Shown: piece after piece, positions 1 to 8,799 of the stretch
How the letters are laid out: each line of letters begins with the position of its first letter
Numbering within the stretch: the stretch's first letter is position 1
NCBI RefSeq assembly: GCF_004322855.1
Contig: NZ_CP036402.1
Location: 2,666,001 to 2,730,000 of the forward strand
DNA: 64,000 nucleotides
DNA from: Egibacter rhizosphaerae
Lineage (GTDB): Bacteria > Actinomycetota > Nitriliruptoria > Euzebyales > Egibacteraceae
Reading direction: 5' to 3'
Position numbers and translations under genes: made by a program
Notes under the pieces: model-generated
What the model saw: only the letters and a program-made list of their open reading frames with translations
Databases searched by the model: none
What the model was told of the DNA's origin: nothing

Positions 1-93
1 AACGACCTCGACCGCGGCTCGTTGCTGTTGCTCGCCCACCACGTGGATGCCGTGTTCGGGCCCGTCACCGTGACTCCGCTGGAGGACTCATGA
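1..93 (+). CDS. 3' end of an upstream CDS, cut by the window edge
   Basis: An open frame runs from base 1 to a TGA at 91-93 and encodes 30 residues ending in PLEDS. The stop overlaps the ATG of the next gene (ATGA), as at other joints in this locus, which supports it as the real tail of a cotranscribed gene. No motif is left to identify the product; by position it is probably another polysaccharide gene. Confidence 0.6.
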   Translation, partial: NDLDRGSLLLLAHHVDAVFGPVTVTPLEDS

Positions 94-1157
94 CGGTCAT
101 GCCTCGCCTCACGATCGGGCTGCCCGTGTACAACGGTGCCGATCTGCTGCCGGGCACCCTCGACTCGCTGCTGGCGCAGACTTGGGGCGACTTCGAGATC
201 TTCGTCAGCGACAACGGCTCGACGGACCGCTCGGTCGAGGTGGCTCGGGCGTACGCAGGAACCGACCCTCGCGTACGGGTGTTCGCGCACGACCGCAACC
301 GAGGAGCGGCCTGGAACTACAACTTCACCGTCTGGGCCACCCACAGCGAGCTGTTCAAATGGGCGCCGCACGACGACCGCTACGAGCCCACCTACCTCGA
401 GCGCTGCGTGGCCGCCCTCGACGCGGACCCGACCGCCGTGTTGGCCCAGGCACGCCCGGTCGACGTCGACGTTGACGGACGCGTGCTCAAGCGCTGGGAG
501 CCGTATGCACGCGGTACCGCGCCCGACGTGCGACGGCGGTTCCGCAGCGTCGCCACGACGTGGTGGCACTGCCTTCCCATCATTGGCGTGATCCGGAGGC
601 CGATCCTGCAGCAAACCGGCCTCATCGGTTCCTACGAGTCCTCCGATGGCGTGCTGCTCGCGGAGTTGTCGCTCTACGGCACTTTCGTCGAGCTCGACGA
701 GGGACTGCTCCTGCACACCGAGCACCCAGGCCGGTCGATGCGCGCCCACGCCTCTCGCAAGACCCGAGGGGAGTGGTTCGACCCGGAGCTCGCGGGCTCG
801 GTCACGTTCTCCAAGTTCCGCCACGCCCGCGAGCTGGCCGCTGCCGTCCACCGGGCGCGGCTGCCCGTGGCCACGCAGCTCGCGATCGCCTCGGATGCTC
901 CGGGATGGGCTTGGCACTGGCGCAGCCGACTCACGCGGGAAGCCCTCGGGGGTCTGCGCGACATCGCACGCCGACGCATCGCTGAGCGCCGGAACGCGAA
1001 CAATCGCGAGGGCGCGCGTCCGGACACCCATGCGGACGCTGTGCACGACCCTGAGGTCAGGTCCGGCTCGGGAAGCCTGGGCGAACGTGCGCGTTCAACC
1101 GTGCCCGGCCTCACGGGGGAGTCCACAAGGGAACGCGCGACCCCGAGAGGCTCGTGA
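90..1157 (+). CDS. Family 2 glycosyltransferase
   Basis: The 355-residue protein opens with the GT2 nucleotide-binding signature (LTIGLPVYNGADLL, then SDNGSTD near residue 40). It has an aspartate cluster near residue 95 (WAPHDDRY) in the place of the metal-binding DxD. It would move a sugar from a nucleotide donor onto a lipid-linked glycan at the cytoplasmic face of the membrane. There is no membrane segment. The last 60 residues are polar and look disordered. Start ATG overlaps the upstream stop and its own TGA overlaps the next GTG, so it is part of an operon with the flippase. Sugar specificity cannot be read from sequence. Confidence 0.85.
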   Translation: MTVMPRLTIGLPVYNGADLLPGTLDSLLAQTWGDFEIFVSDNGSTDRSVEVARAYAGTDPRVRVFAHDRNRGAAWNYNFTVWATHSELFKWAPHDDRYEPTYLERCVAALDADPTAVLAQARPVDVDVDGRVLKRWEPYARGTAPDVRRRFRSVATTWWHCLPIIGVIRRPILQQTGLIGSYESSDGVLLAELSLYGTFVELDEGLLLHTEHPGRSMRAHASRKTRGEWFDPELAGSVTFSKFRHARELAAAVHRARLPVATQLAIASDAPGWAWHWRSRLTREALGGLRDIARRRIAERRNANNREGARPDTHADAVHDPEVRSGSGSLGERARSTVPGLTGESTRERATPRGS

Positions 1158-2650
1158 CGAGCCCGGTGGCCCATCCGGCCACCGGAGCCTCCTCGGGGCG
1201 ACCCGGCGAAGGCGCGGTCGCCGGCGCCCGCTGGCTCACGGTCGCGCAGGTGGTCACCCAGGTCACGCGCACGGGCGTACAGATCCTCCTGGCGAGGCTC
1301 CTGCTCCCCAGCGACTTCGGGTTGATGGCGATGGCCCTGGTGGTCACCAACTTCCTCGACATCTTCCGCGACCTCGGTACGCGCGCCGCGATCATCCAGC
1401 GCCGTGAGGTCACGCCGACCATCCTGTCGAGCCTGTTCTACGTGAACGTCGGGTTCGGCGTGGCATTGAGCCTCGGCGTCGCACTCCTCGCCCCACTGGC
1501 TGCGGCCTTGTTGGGTGACGGCAACGTGACTCCCGTGCTGCAGGTGCTCGGCCTCTCGATCGCGCTGTCGTCCTTCGGTCTCGTGCAACTCGGCCTCCTG
1601 TACCGGGACATGCGATACCGCTGGATCGGCGCCCTGCACGTGACGAGTGCGCTGGTGCAAGCGGGGGTCTCCGTCGGGCTCGCGCTCAGCGGCTTCGGCG
1701 TCTGGTCGTTGGTCGGCGGCACGCTGGCAGGGGCTCTGGCCAGCACCTTGTTGGCATGGCTCGCGAGCTCGTGGCGACCGAGCTGGTCCTTCTCGGCATC
1801 CGAGGTGCGCTCGGTCTGGTCGTTCAGCCTCAACCTGAGCGGCAGCCACCTGGTGGGATTCCTCGTCGGCAACCTCGACAAGGTCATCATCGGACGGCTC
1901 CTGGGGACGACCTCACTCGGCTACTACACGCTGGCGCAGCGGATCCTGATGTATCCGATCCGATCCATCACGCAGATGGCCCAGGAGGTGCTGCTGCCGA
2001 GCATGGCGCGCCGCCAGGACGACGACGAGGCCCTGACCGATCAGTTCATGCGCGCCGGTGCCGTGATCGCGCTCACGACGTTTCCGCTCATGGCCATCGC
2101 GGCCGTCCTGGCCGAGCCGTTCGTGCGCGTCGTGCTGGGGGAGCAATGGTTGCCCGCGGCCCCGCTGATCGCGGTGCTCGGTCCGGTCGGGGCGCTCCAG
2201 TCGCTCAACTACACGGTTAGCGCGCTGTACCAGGCGAAGGGGCGGACCGATTGGCTCCTGCGGTTCGGCGTGGTCGCGGGCGTGGTGTACGTCCTGGGGT
2301 ACGTCATCGGCGCACGCTGGGGCCTCATGGGAGTCGCCGTCGGGTACACCGTGGCCGTACTGGTACTCACCTATCCCGCCTTCGCGATCCCCTTCCGACT
2401 CATCGGGGCCAGCACTCGCGCCTACGCACGAGTTGTGGCGCCGTTCGCAGTGGGAGCGATCCTGGCGAGCGCGGCGGCGCGCGGAACACTCGAGCTGCTC
2501 GCGACGATGAACGTCATCGAGCCGGTTGCTCTCGCCCTCGCGGCGCCCGCGGGACTCGTGCCGTACGCGCTGTTGCTTTGGCTCCTGCGCCCGGGCGGAG
2601 TCGACGACGCGGCGCGGGTCGTCGGGCTGGGTCGGCTGTTGCGCAACTAG
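1154..2650 (+). CDS. Wzx-type polysaccharide flippase (MOP/PST family)
   Basis: The 498-residue protein has about 12-14 hydrophobic segments. Its N-terminus is typical of PST-family exporters (residues around ARWLTVAQVVTQVTRTGVQI, then LLPSDFGLMAMALVV). Family members flip undecaprenyl-linked oligosaccharides across the cytoplasmic membrane for polymerisation outside. The GTG start overlaps the preceding TGA, indicating translational coupling to the GT2 gene. A second protein of the same family lies at 4141-5601, so the locus may have merged two export cassettes. Calling it a Wzx rests on family and context; the exported glycan is unknown. Confidence 0.88.
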   Translation: MTSPVAHPATGASSGRPGEGAVAGARWLTVAQVVTQVTRTGVQILLARLLLPSDFGLMAMALVVTNFLDIFRDLGTRAAIIQRREVTPTILSSLFYVNVGFGVALSLGVALLAPLAAALLGDGNVTPVLQVLGLSIALSSFGLVQLGLLYRDMRYRWIGALHVTSALVQAGVSVGLALSGFGVWSLVGGTLAGALASTLLAWLASSWRPSWSFSASEVRSVWSFSLNLSGSHLVGFLVGNLDKVIIGRLLGTTSLGYYTLAQRILMYPIRSITQMAQEVLLPSMARRQDDDEALTDQFMRAGAVIALTTFPLMAIAAVLAEPFVRVVLGEQWLPAAPLIAVLGPVGALQSLNYTVSALYQAKGRTDWLLRFGVVAGVVYVLGYVIGARWGLMGVAVGYTVAVLVLTYPAFAIPFRLIGASTRAYARVVAPFAVGAILASAAARGTLELLATMNVIEPVALALAAPAGLVPYALLLWLLRPGGVDDAARVVGLGRLLRN

Positions 2651-3083
2651 CAACCTTGTGCCGAGGAGCGCGTGGTGAGTCGCTGACCATCCTGCGGTGG
2701 TCGTCAGCCGCAACTTGTTCGTGACGAGTTCCGAGCAAGACATCCCGACGCTCGGTTCGCGTGTCGACGTACTGCCTGTCGTGCGGTGTCGCGCCCCATC
2801 GACGCCATCTAGTCAGACTTCTACCACCGAGGGGACGCCCGTCCTCTCGCTCGTGCAGGCTCAGCCGTAGCCGGCACCCGGATAGCGTCCACCTCCACGT
2901 CGGTAAAATGAGATGACTTCGGCCCAGCAGGCACTCTGTCGGCCGGCCCTGAAAGGATGAGCTAGCCTGCGGTCCAAGGCCCCGGCCCGAAGAACGGGGT
3001 GGACGGCGGGGGAAACGGTCCCGCGATCAAGCCTGATAGCGACGTTGAAATGCGGTCGCGCGACGGAGTGAGGGGCAGGGGCA
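2651..3083 (+). other. Intergenic region without a recognisable gene
   Basis: These 433 bases separate the first flippase gene from the PRTase-HAD gene. No frame shows coding character that I would trust. An A+T-richer patch near 2905-2915 could hold a promoter for the downstream gene, but I could not find a -35/-10 pair convincing enough to list. Confidence 0.4.
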
Positions 3084-4031
3084 ATGGAGTTCCGGAACCT
3101 CCACGACCTCCAAGCATCGGTGCTAGAAGCCCTCCCGTGCCTTCCGCGGGATATCGAGGTAGTTGTTGGTGTGCCCCGGAGTGGAATGCTCCCCGCCACG
3201 CTCATCGCGTTGTACCTTAACGTGCCCCTGGCTGACCTTGATGGCTGGTTAGACGGCCGCGTTCTCGCCAGTGGAAAGAGGCCCCTACACAGCCCGGTCG
3301 CTCACGGCGATGTGCGGAGATCATCCCGCATTCTGATCGTTGACGACAGTGTCGGCCATGGCTCCCAGATGCGTGCAGTGCATGAGCGCGTTGCTCACGC
3401 GCAGATCTACAATCGAATCGAGTACGCTGCGGTGTACGTCACCCCGGAATGTTCGCATCTCGTCGACTATGCGTTTGAGGAGATCCCCTGGGGTCGATTC
3501 TTTGCTTGGAACATCATGCACCACACCGCCCTAGAAAATGTGTGCGTGGACATTGACGGAGTTATCTGTTCTGATCCTTCCCCGGACCAACCAGAGGGGA
3601 CGCCCGAGTACCTGGCCTTCCTTGAGCATGCTAGGCCCCTCGTGGTGCCCGCGACGGAGATCGGGTGGCTGGTGACCGGACGGTTGGAGAAGTATCGCGG
3701 CGTTACCGAGGCATGGCTTCGCCGTCACGGAGTCCGCTATCGCAGCCTCAAGATGCTGAATCTCCCGGATGTGTCGACCAAGCGAGCCCACGGGGGCGGT
3801 GCGCCGTTCAAAGCTCGCATGTATCAGGAGACAGGGGCGACGCTCTTCGTAGAAAGCTCCGAGCGCGAATCTGCCGCAATTGCGAAGCGTACGGGACGCC
3901 CCGTCTTGTGTTGGGACTCCCAAGAGATGGTGTATCCCGAGTTCGCGGATCGTCTTCTCACTCTACCGGCACGCGCCCCTCGAGGGTTGAGGAATCGCCT
4001 TCGAAGGGTTCGGGCGAGACGCCGCCGCTAG
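3084..4031 (+). CDS. Phosphoribosyltransferase-HAD fusion protein
   Basis: The 315-residue protein has two domains. Residues 1-150 look like a type I phosphoribosyltransferase: VVVGVPRSGM at 26-35 and the PRPP-loop-like LIVDDSVGHGSQM at 84-96. Residues 150-300 look like a HAD-fold domain: VCVDIDGV at 153-160 (Asp156 and Asp158 as motif I) and LVTGR near 198 as motif II. In the expected motif IV place there is VESSERES, without the usual paired acids, so phosphatase chemistry is uncertain. Base use is less GC-rich than the flanks, and it lies between two flippase genes, so a role in making an unusual sugar or phosphate donor is possible. Substrate unknown. The ATG at 3084 follows GGGGCAGGGGC. 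Confidence 0.7.
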   Translation: MEFRNLHDLQASVLEALPCLPRDIEVVVGVPRSGMLPATLIALYLNVPLADLDGWLDGRVLASGKRPLHSPVAHGDVRRSSRILIVDDSVGHGSQMRAVHERVAHAQIYNRIEYAAVYVTPECSHLVDYAFEEIPWGRFFAWNIMHHTALENVCVDIDGVICSDPSPDQPEGTPEYLAFLEHARPLVVPATEIGWLVTGRLEKYRGVTEAWLRRHGVRYRSLKMLNLPDVSTKRAHGGGAPFKARMYQETGATLFVESSERESAAIAKRTGRPVLCWDSQEMVYPEFADRLLTLPARAPRGLRNRLRRVRARRRR

Positions 4032-4077
4032 CAGCGAAGCTAGCAAAGCCGATGCAGGAGTTCCGTTTGGGTCCGCC

Positions 4078-4122
4078 GCCCAGGCCTCCGACCCGCACTG
4101 GTCAGCGACTTGGGCTTTTTTT
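4078..4122 (+). terminator. Possible weak intrinsic terminator
   Basis: A GCCCAG/TTGGGC stem (one G-T pair) encloses a 26-base loop and is followed by seven T residues at 4116-4122, just after the PRTase-HAD gene. The T tract stands out in this GC-rich sequence. The long loop and short stem make it weak, and the next gene begins only 19 bases later, so it may be leaky or attenuating. Confidence 0.35.
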
Positions 4123-4140
4123 CGGCACCAGGGCCTTGCC

Positions 4141-5601
4141 GTGAGCCTTGGGCGGCGTGCTGTGCGCGGTGTCGCTGCCACTGCAGGCGGGCAATGGCTG
4201 CGCTTCATCTTGCATATCGCGACCACGATGGTGCTAGCCAGGCTTGTCACACCAGAAGACTACGGGCTGGTGACCATGGTGGTAGCGATCACGGGCCTGG
4301 CGGAACGTCTTCTCACTGTCGGCCTACGAACCGCAACGATCCAGCGACGGGAGATCACCGATCAACAGGTAAGTGCGCTATTCTGGATTACAGTGATTCT
4401 GGGCACGATCGTCTCCGCCCTCTTCGCCGGCAGTGCGGAGCTCATCTCAGCGTTCTACGGCGAACCCGAATTGGTACCCGTAACGCTGGCAATGTCAAGT
4501 ATATTCGTACTGACGGCTTTCGGGTCCCAGCACATTGCCTTACTTGACCGACACATGCGATTTAAATTGCTTGCGGTCATGGAGGTGACCGCACTCGGTG
4601 TCGCGGGCGTTGCTGCGATCGTTGTGGGAGCCTTGGGAATGGGCTATTGGGCTATCGTGGTCTTGCACCTCGCCCAACCCGCGGTAAAGCTCGCCTTTGG
4701 GTGGTTGGGGACTGGTTGGAAGCCGCAGCTACCAAGGGCCTGGGCGGGCGTACGGTCCCTCTTGTCGTTCGGTGCGTACCAAACACTCTTCCAAGTTCTC
4801 ACCTACTCGTCGCAGAACCTGGACAATGTTGTTATTGGCAACGCTATCGGGTCGTCCGCGCTAGGCATCTATTCACGCGCGTATCAGTTGCTGTTGGTGC
4901 CAATCCGAGAGTTGCAAAGTCCACTACATCGCGTGGCCATCCCGACGCTGAGTCGGCTACAGGATCAGCCAGAGAGGTTCCGCCGCTTCTACCGGACCGG
5001 TTTGAGTGGGACCGCGCATGCGGCGATACCCTTGATCCTGCTATTGGCGTTGGCGTCCGACGAGATCATCCTCCTAGCCCTTGGGGATCAGTGGATCGAA
5101 GCGGGGCCGATATTCCGAGTATTGGCGTTCGCGGGCCTTGCAACGGTAGCTGGGCATGCCAACGGATGGTTGTACGTAGCCTTGGGCCGAGTGCGGCGTC
5201 AGGCGCTGTGGGGGCTTGTCGCGCACCCCCTGCTCATCGCGTCCTTCTTCATAGGTCTCCCTTGGGGGATTGTGGGAGTGGCAACGGCGTACACCGTGAC
5301 GCGGTGGCTCCTCTTGCCGGTGTCGTTGACACTGGCGACGTCTGGGACGCCGGTGAGTCTCGGGGACGTTGGGCGGGCGGTCTGGCGGCCTGCGTGCATA
5401 GGAGCGATTGCGTACATTGCTGCCGGACAAGTGCGGGAGGGGGTGCTATTGGCCCCGACAGTCGTCACGTTGGCTATCGCCGCCACATCGTTCCTGCTTG
5501 CCTACGCGGTGATGCTAGCCGCGTGGAGGCCCGCTCGGGCAGAGTTTAGGTCGTTGCTGGACGTCGCCCGTCAGGGCCTTCGGCGAGCTGGGAATGGGTG
5601 A
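4141..5601 (+). CDS. Second Wzx-type polysaccharide flippase (MOP/PST family)
   Basis: This 486-residue multi-TM protein is a paralogue-type match to the flippase at 1154-2650: both start with a QWLRF/ARWLT-like helix, followed by LVTPEDYGLVTMVV here and by the TIQRREIT segment that the first copy has as AIIQRREVT. Expected role is transbilayer export of a lipid-linked glycan. It starts at GTG 4141 with no clear ribosome binding site. Codon use has more A/T in third positions than the first copy, suggesting separate acquisition rather than recent tandem duplication. Followed after 49 bases by an acyltransferase gene. Confidence 0.85.
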   Translation: MSLGRRAVRGVAATAGGQWLRFILHIATTMVLARLVTPEDYGLVTMVVAITGLAERLLTVGLRTATIQRREITDQQVSALFWITVILGTIVSALFAGSAELISAFYGEPELVPVTLAMSSIFVLTAFGSQHIALLDRHMRFKLLAVMEVTALGVAGVAAIVVGALGMGYWAIVVLHLAQPAVKLAFGWLGTGWKPQLPRAWAGVRSLLSFGAYQTLFQVLTYSSQNLDNVVIGNAIGSSALGIYSRAYQLLLVPIRELQSPLHRVAIPTLSRLQDQPERFRRFYRTGLSGTAHAAIPLILLLALASDEIILLALGDQWIEAGPIFRVLAFAGLATVAGHANGWLYVALGRVRRQALWGLVAHPLLIASFFIGLPWGIVGVATAYTVTRWLLLPVSLTLATSGTPVSLGDVGRAVWRPACIGAIAYIAAGQVREGVLLAPTVVTLAIAATSFLLAYAVMLAAWRPARAEFRSLLDVARQGLRRAGNG

Positions 5602-5650
5602 GGGGCTGGCGCATATGGCCAATTGTGGAGCGTGTAGGTAGGAGTGTCTG

Positions 5651-6250
5651 ATGAGTGGTCGATTGCGTCAACGGTTGGCCGAAGCATACTTCCGCTGGCT
5701 ACAGCGGTACGTGACGGCGACGACGATAAGCGCAAGAGTGCGTTGCTGGCCATTTCTTGAGATGGACAGGAGTGCTCGAATCGACCGAGGCTTTCGTGTT
5801 CGACCGCTCGGGATGCGGGCTGGTGGCCCGCGCATCCACCTAGAGGAGGGGGTTATCGTTGGGAGGTTCGCCCTCTTCCAGGGCCGAGGGACCATTCGTT
5901 TCGGTCCGTACAGTCGCTGCCGGGCGAACTGTCTCTTCGATGCAGGTGAGTCGATCAGTGTCGGAGCATACACGGGGATCGCTGACTACGTGTCCGTGCG
6001 TGATACGGACCACCGATTCGAGCGTACTGATCAACTTATTCGAGACCAAGGGGTGGTGACCAGTCCCGTGGAGATCGGGCGGGACGTGTGGATTGGTCAT
6101 GGCGCGACGATTCTTAAGGGGGTAACGATCGGTAATGGCGCGGTTGTTGCGGCCGGCGCAGTGGTCATAGAGGACGTACCCGAGTTGGGAATAGTCGGCG
6201 GGGTGCCGGCGAAGGTCATCGGGTATCGTGGTGAGGGTACAGCAGGATAG
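5651..6250 (+). CDS. Left-handed beta-helix acyltransferase (WbbJ/LbetaH type)
   Basis: The 199-residue protein has hexapeptide-repeat character from about residue 70 onward (EGVIVGRFALFQGRG, ISVGAYTGIADYVSV) and the family ending: PVEIGRDVWIGHGATI, then GAVVAAGAVVIEDVPE and GVPAKVIG. WIGHGA carries the catalytic histidine expected in sugar O-acetyltransferases, with acetyl-CoA as the likely donor. AGGAG about 9 bases upstream supports ATG 5651. It would decorate a sugar of the polymer exported by the adjacent flippase. Low-GC base use matches the preceding gene. Exact acyl group and acceptor are unknown. Confidence 0.85.
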   Translation: MSGRLRQRLAEAYFRWLQRYVTATTISARVRCWPFLEMDRSARIDRGFRVRPLGMRAGGPRIHLEEGVIVGRFALFQGRGTIRFGPYSRCRANCLFDAGESISVGAYTGIADYVSVRDTDHRFERTDQLIRDQGVVTSPVEIGRDVWIGHGATILKGVTIGNGAVVAAGAVVIEDVPELGIVGGVPAKVIGYRGEGTAG

Positions 6251-6496
6251 ATGGCACTCGTCAGTGCACACCGTGGCGCTGGGAATGAGCTGGTTCGCCG
6301 AGGCATGATGACGCGTGGTAATAGGGCAGCTGGCGGAGGACGTGCTGAAGCTTGATGATCCACGTCCCGCCGAGGCCGGTTCCGCGGTCGAGGGACTGGC
6401 GCGAAGTCCCCGACGAGCAGTCCGAAGTTGGCGAGAAGCCCCGGGTTGGGAGGTCGCTCGCCGCCACTGGGACGGGACACTGGCCAGGACAGATGG

Positions 6497-8242
6497 TCAG
6501 TCGAGCACTGCGGGCGCCTGGTAGCCCCCCGGATCCCGGCTGAACACCCCACGCACGGCGCCGAGCGCCCGCTGACCGACGACCACCCCAGTGCTCAAGA
6601 TGATGCTGAGGTCAAGCCCGATCGACCAGTTCTCGACGTAGAAGAGGTCAAGGCGCTGGTAGGACCAGAACGAGGGGTTATCGCGGGCCTCGACCTGCCA
6701 CAGGCCGGTGATGCCCGGAAGCACCTGCACCCGGGACTGGAGCCGCTCATCGAACTGCTCCGTCTCCTCCTTCAGGGCGGGCCGCGGCCCCACTACGCTC
6801 ATCTCGCCGCGCAGGACGTTCAGCATCTGCGGGAACTCGTCGATGCTCGTGGTCCGCATGAAGCGCCCGATCGGCGTCACCCGCGGGTCGTGTGCGGCCT
6901 TGAACAGCGGGCCGCTCCGCTGGTTCATCGCCTGTACCTCGGCGAGGCGGGCCTCGGCGTCAGTGACCATCGTCCGGAATTTGAATAGCTTGAACGGCTC
7001 CCCGTTGTGCCCGACCCGCTCCTGGCGGAACAGCACCGGCCCGCGGTCGTGCGCCTTGATCGCCAGCGCCGTGATCGCCATGACCGGTGCCGCGACGACG
7101 AGGAACGCCGTGGCCACGACCAGGTCGAGGCTGCGCTTGGCGATGGTCTGCCAGCGCGCCAACCGCAGCGGCTCGAGGTAGAACAGCGGTTCGTGGGCGA
7201 CCGGTGCGGCGCGCAGGCGCTGGTGCGAGAACCCGCGGATCCCGGACGAGACGTGCACGTGCAGGCCGCGGTCGACGAGGTGGCGCAGTGTCTCGTTGAG
7301 GCTCGAGGACTCGAACGCGGTCGAGGCGACCATCACACCGCTCGCACCGGAATGGGTGGCCGCCCACAACGCATCACGGGTCTCACCGAGCCACGGGACG
7401 TTCGGCAGCGAGCGGGCCGCCTGCTCCGCGGGACCGACCACGCCGCGGACCTGGAAACCGTACTCCGGGTGCTCGGCGAGCAGCTGTGCGAGCTCGGCGG
7501 CCTCCTCATTCGCGCCCACCAGTAGCACCGGCCACACGTGCTGGCCGTGGCGACGCTGCTCGGACACCCAGCCACGGAACAGCGCGCGCCCCAGGATGAG
7601 CAGCAGGAACGTCAGCACGCCGGCGAGCACCAGAGGCAGGAGCTGCACCGCCAACCCGACAACCTCCAGCGCGAGCCAGTAGGCAACGACCGAGATCGTC
7701 ACGGCGCGGGCGAGGCGGGCGGTCTCCACCGCACGGATCGCGCAGACCCGCGCTCGGTACAGGTGGCTGCTCGCGATCGTGACGAGCGCGGCGAGCGCGG
7801 CGATCCCCGCCACGGCGAGATGGCTCGAGAACTGTCCGATCGCCAGGGGGCTTGGCGCGGCCAGCAGGGCGGCGATGCCCCAACCGATCGTGAGCGCGAT
7901 GAGGTCGAACGCCACCAGGCGACGCCGCAGATTGCGCGGTCGTGGCGGCTCCAAGCGCGGCCCGTCGTCCTCAACGGCCGAGCGAGAGGCCTCTGCGCGG
8001 GCGGGAAGGGGATCGGCCCCCGCGCGCCTGTCCGGAGGGGCCAGCATGCCCGATTCCGTGGTCGCGTGGACGCCGCCGCCTGCTTGCGTGGAACGGCTGA
8101 CGCTGACTCCGTTGCGCTCGCCGGAGTAGTGCTCGGTCGGACCCAGTTCCCGCAGGCGGGCCGAGGGTGCCGAGTCGCTGCCCCCCGCACGTGCGCGCCG
8201 CCGCTCGTGGTTGTCCCCGCCCAACGCTCCGACACTGCTCAT
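6497..8242 (-). CDS. Polyprenyl-phosphate sugar-1-phosphate transferase (initiating glycosyltransferase)
   Basis: The 581-residue protein has about 120 polar N-terminal residues, then four or five TM helices, a CoA-binding-like soluble domain (LLVGANEEAAELAQLL), one more TM segment and the catalytic bacterial sugar transferase domain. Catalytic signatures are FKLFKFRTM, DPRVTPIGRFMR, SIDEFPQMLNVLRGEM and VGPRP. Such proteins (WbaP/CpsE/EpsL family) transfer hexose-1-phosphate from a UDP-sugar to undecaprenyl phosphate, the first step of exopolysaccharide synthesis. Start ATG 8242 follows GAGGAG. A promoter lies about 250 bases upstream (separate entry). The shrunken relative at 16643-17032 shares its C-terminal pattern. 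Confidence 0.92.
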   Translation of the reverse strand: MSSVGALGGDNHERRRARAGGSDSAPSARLRELGPTEHYSGERNGVSVSRSTQAGGGVHATTESGMLAPPDRRAGADPLPARAEASRSAVEDDGPRLEPPRPRNLRRRLVAFDLIALTIGWGIAALLAAPSPLAIGQFSSHLAVAGIAALAALVTIASSHLYRARVCAIRAVETARLARAVTISVVAYWLALEVVGLAVQLLPLVLAGVLTFLLLILGRALFRGWVSEQRRHGQHVWPVLLVGANEEAAELAQLLAEHPEYGFQVRGVVGPAEQAARSLPNVPWLGETRDALWAATHSGASGVMVASTAFESSSLNETLRHLVDRGLHVHVSSGIRGFSHQRLRAAPVAHEPLFYLEPLRLARWQTIAKRSLDLVVATAFLVVAAPVMAITALAIKAHDRGPVLFRQERVGHNGEPFKLFKFRTMVTDAEARLAEVQAMNQRSGPLFKAAHDPRVTPIGRFMRTTSIDEFPQMLNVLRGEMSVVGPRPALKEETEQFDERLQSRVQVLPGITGLWQVEARDNPSFWSYQRLDLFYVENWSIGLDLSIILSTGVVVGQRALGAVRGVFSRDPGGYQAPAVLD

Positions 8243-8799
8243 GAATACTCCTCAAACTCTTGGCGATGCGAGGTCCCGCCTCGTCCCGCCGGTGCGCGGT
8301 CCGCCCGTGGTGCTCACTGTTCGTGAGGTGCGGACCGCCACGTGTCTCCGCTCCGCCCTCCCTCGCAGGGAGGCCCCTATCGCTCATCTCCCGACGGGAG
8401 TAGTACGCCTACTGTGCCCGCATTTCGCGCATTGTTCCAGTGGGTCGCGCTGCGTAGCCAACCTTGACCTGCCGCCCTGTGGACCACCCGTAGTAACGCA
8501 CTGTGGTGTCACTTGTCAATACGTTGACGCTCCGTCATGAATCTGTCACCCCTGCAGGGCCCGTGGTCCGCGTGGCCCACTGGCGCTTGGTGAAGCGTCG
8601 CAACGCCCCCGACAGCGGAACCCGCCACTGCGGATGTCGAGGCTCCGTCCCCTGCCAAGACCGTCCCGCCGGAGCACCGAGTCCCCCGCAGAAACCTAGA
8701 GGATAACCGGGTCGAGAGCCGAACGAAAGTGACATCCGCACCTCGGGGCGCGACGCGTCCGGGGTACCTCGGTCACAGCCCAGTGCCGGAAGTGGCCGG
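8243..8799 (-). other. Long untranslated leader of the initiating transferase gene
   Basis: This 557-base gap lies between rmlC and the sugar transferase gene, both on the minus strand. I see no gene. It holds a promoter candidate (8491-8519), hence a leader of about 240 bases. In the leader are two compact stems: 8357-8373 (CCTCCC/GGGAGG, 5-base loop) and 8388-8400 (CTCCC/GGGAG, 3-base loop). These could affect transcription or translation, but no riboswitch family is recognised. Confidence 0.4.
8491..8519 (-). promoter_or_regulatory. Candidate promoter with an overlapping inverted repeat
   Basis: Read on the minus strand: TTGACA (8519-8514), 17-base spacer, TTACTA (8496-8491). The -35 box sits inside a perfect inverted repeat GTCAA-N4-TTGAC at 8515-8528, a plausible repressor operator. 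It would drive the initiating transferase gene at 8242. The -35 matches the sigma-70-type consensus exactly; the -10 is only partial. Confidence 0.42.

Noticed and set aside
674-1849. Long minus-strand open frames opposite the GT2 and flippase genes
   Set aside because: They are shadows caused by GC-rich codons: the plus-strand genes have clear family motifs and chained stops and starts, and these frames are low-complexity Arg/Ala/Pro.
6251-6496. Small open frames in the gap between the acyltransferase and sugar transferase genes
   Set aside because: No ribosome sites or recognisable motifs; treated as a plain convergent gap.
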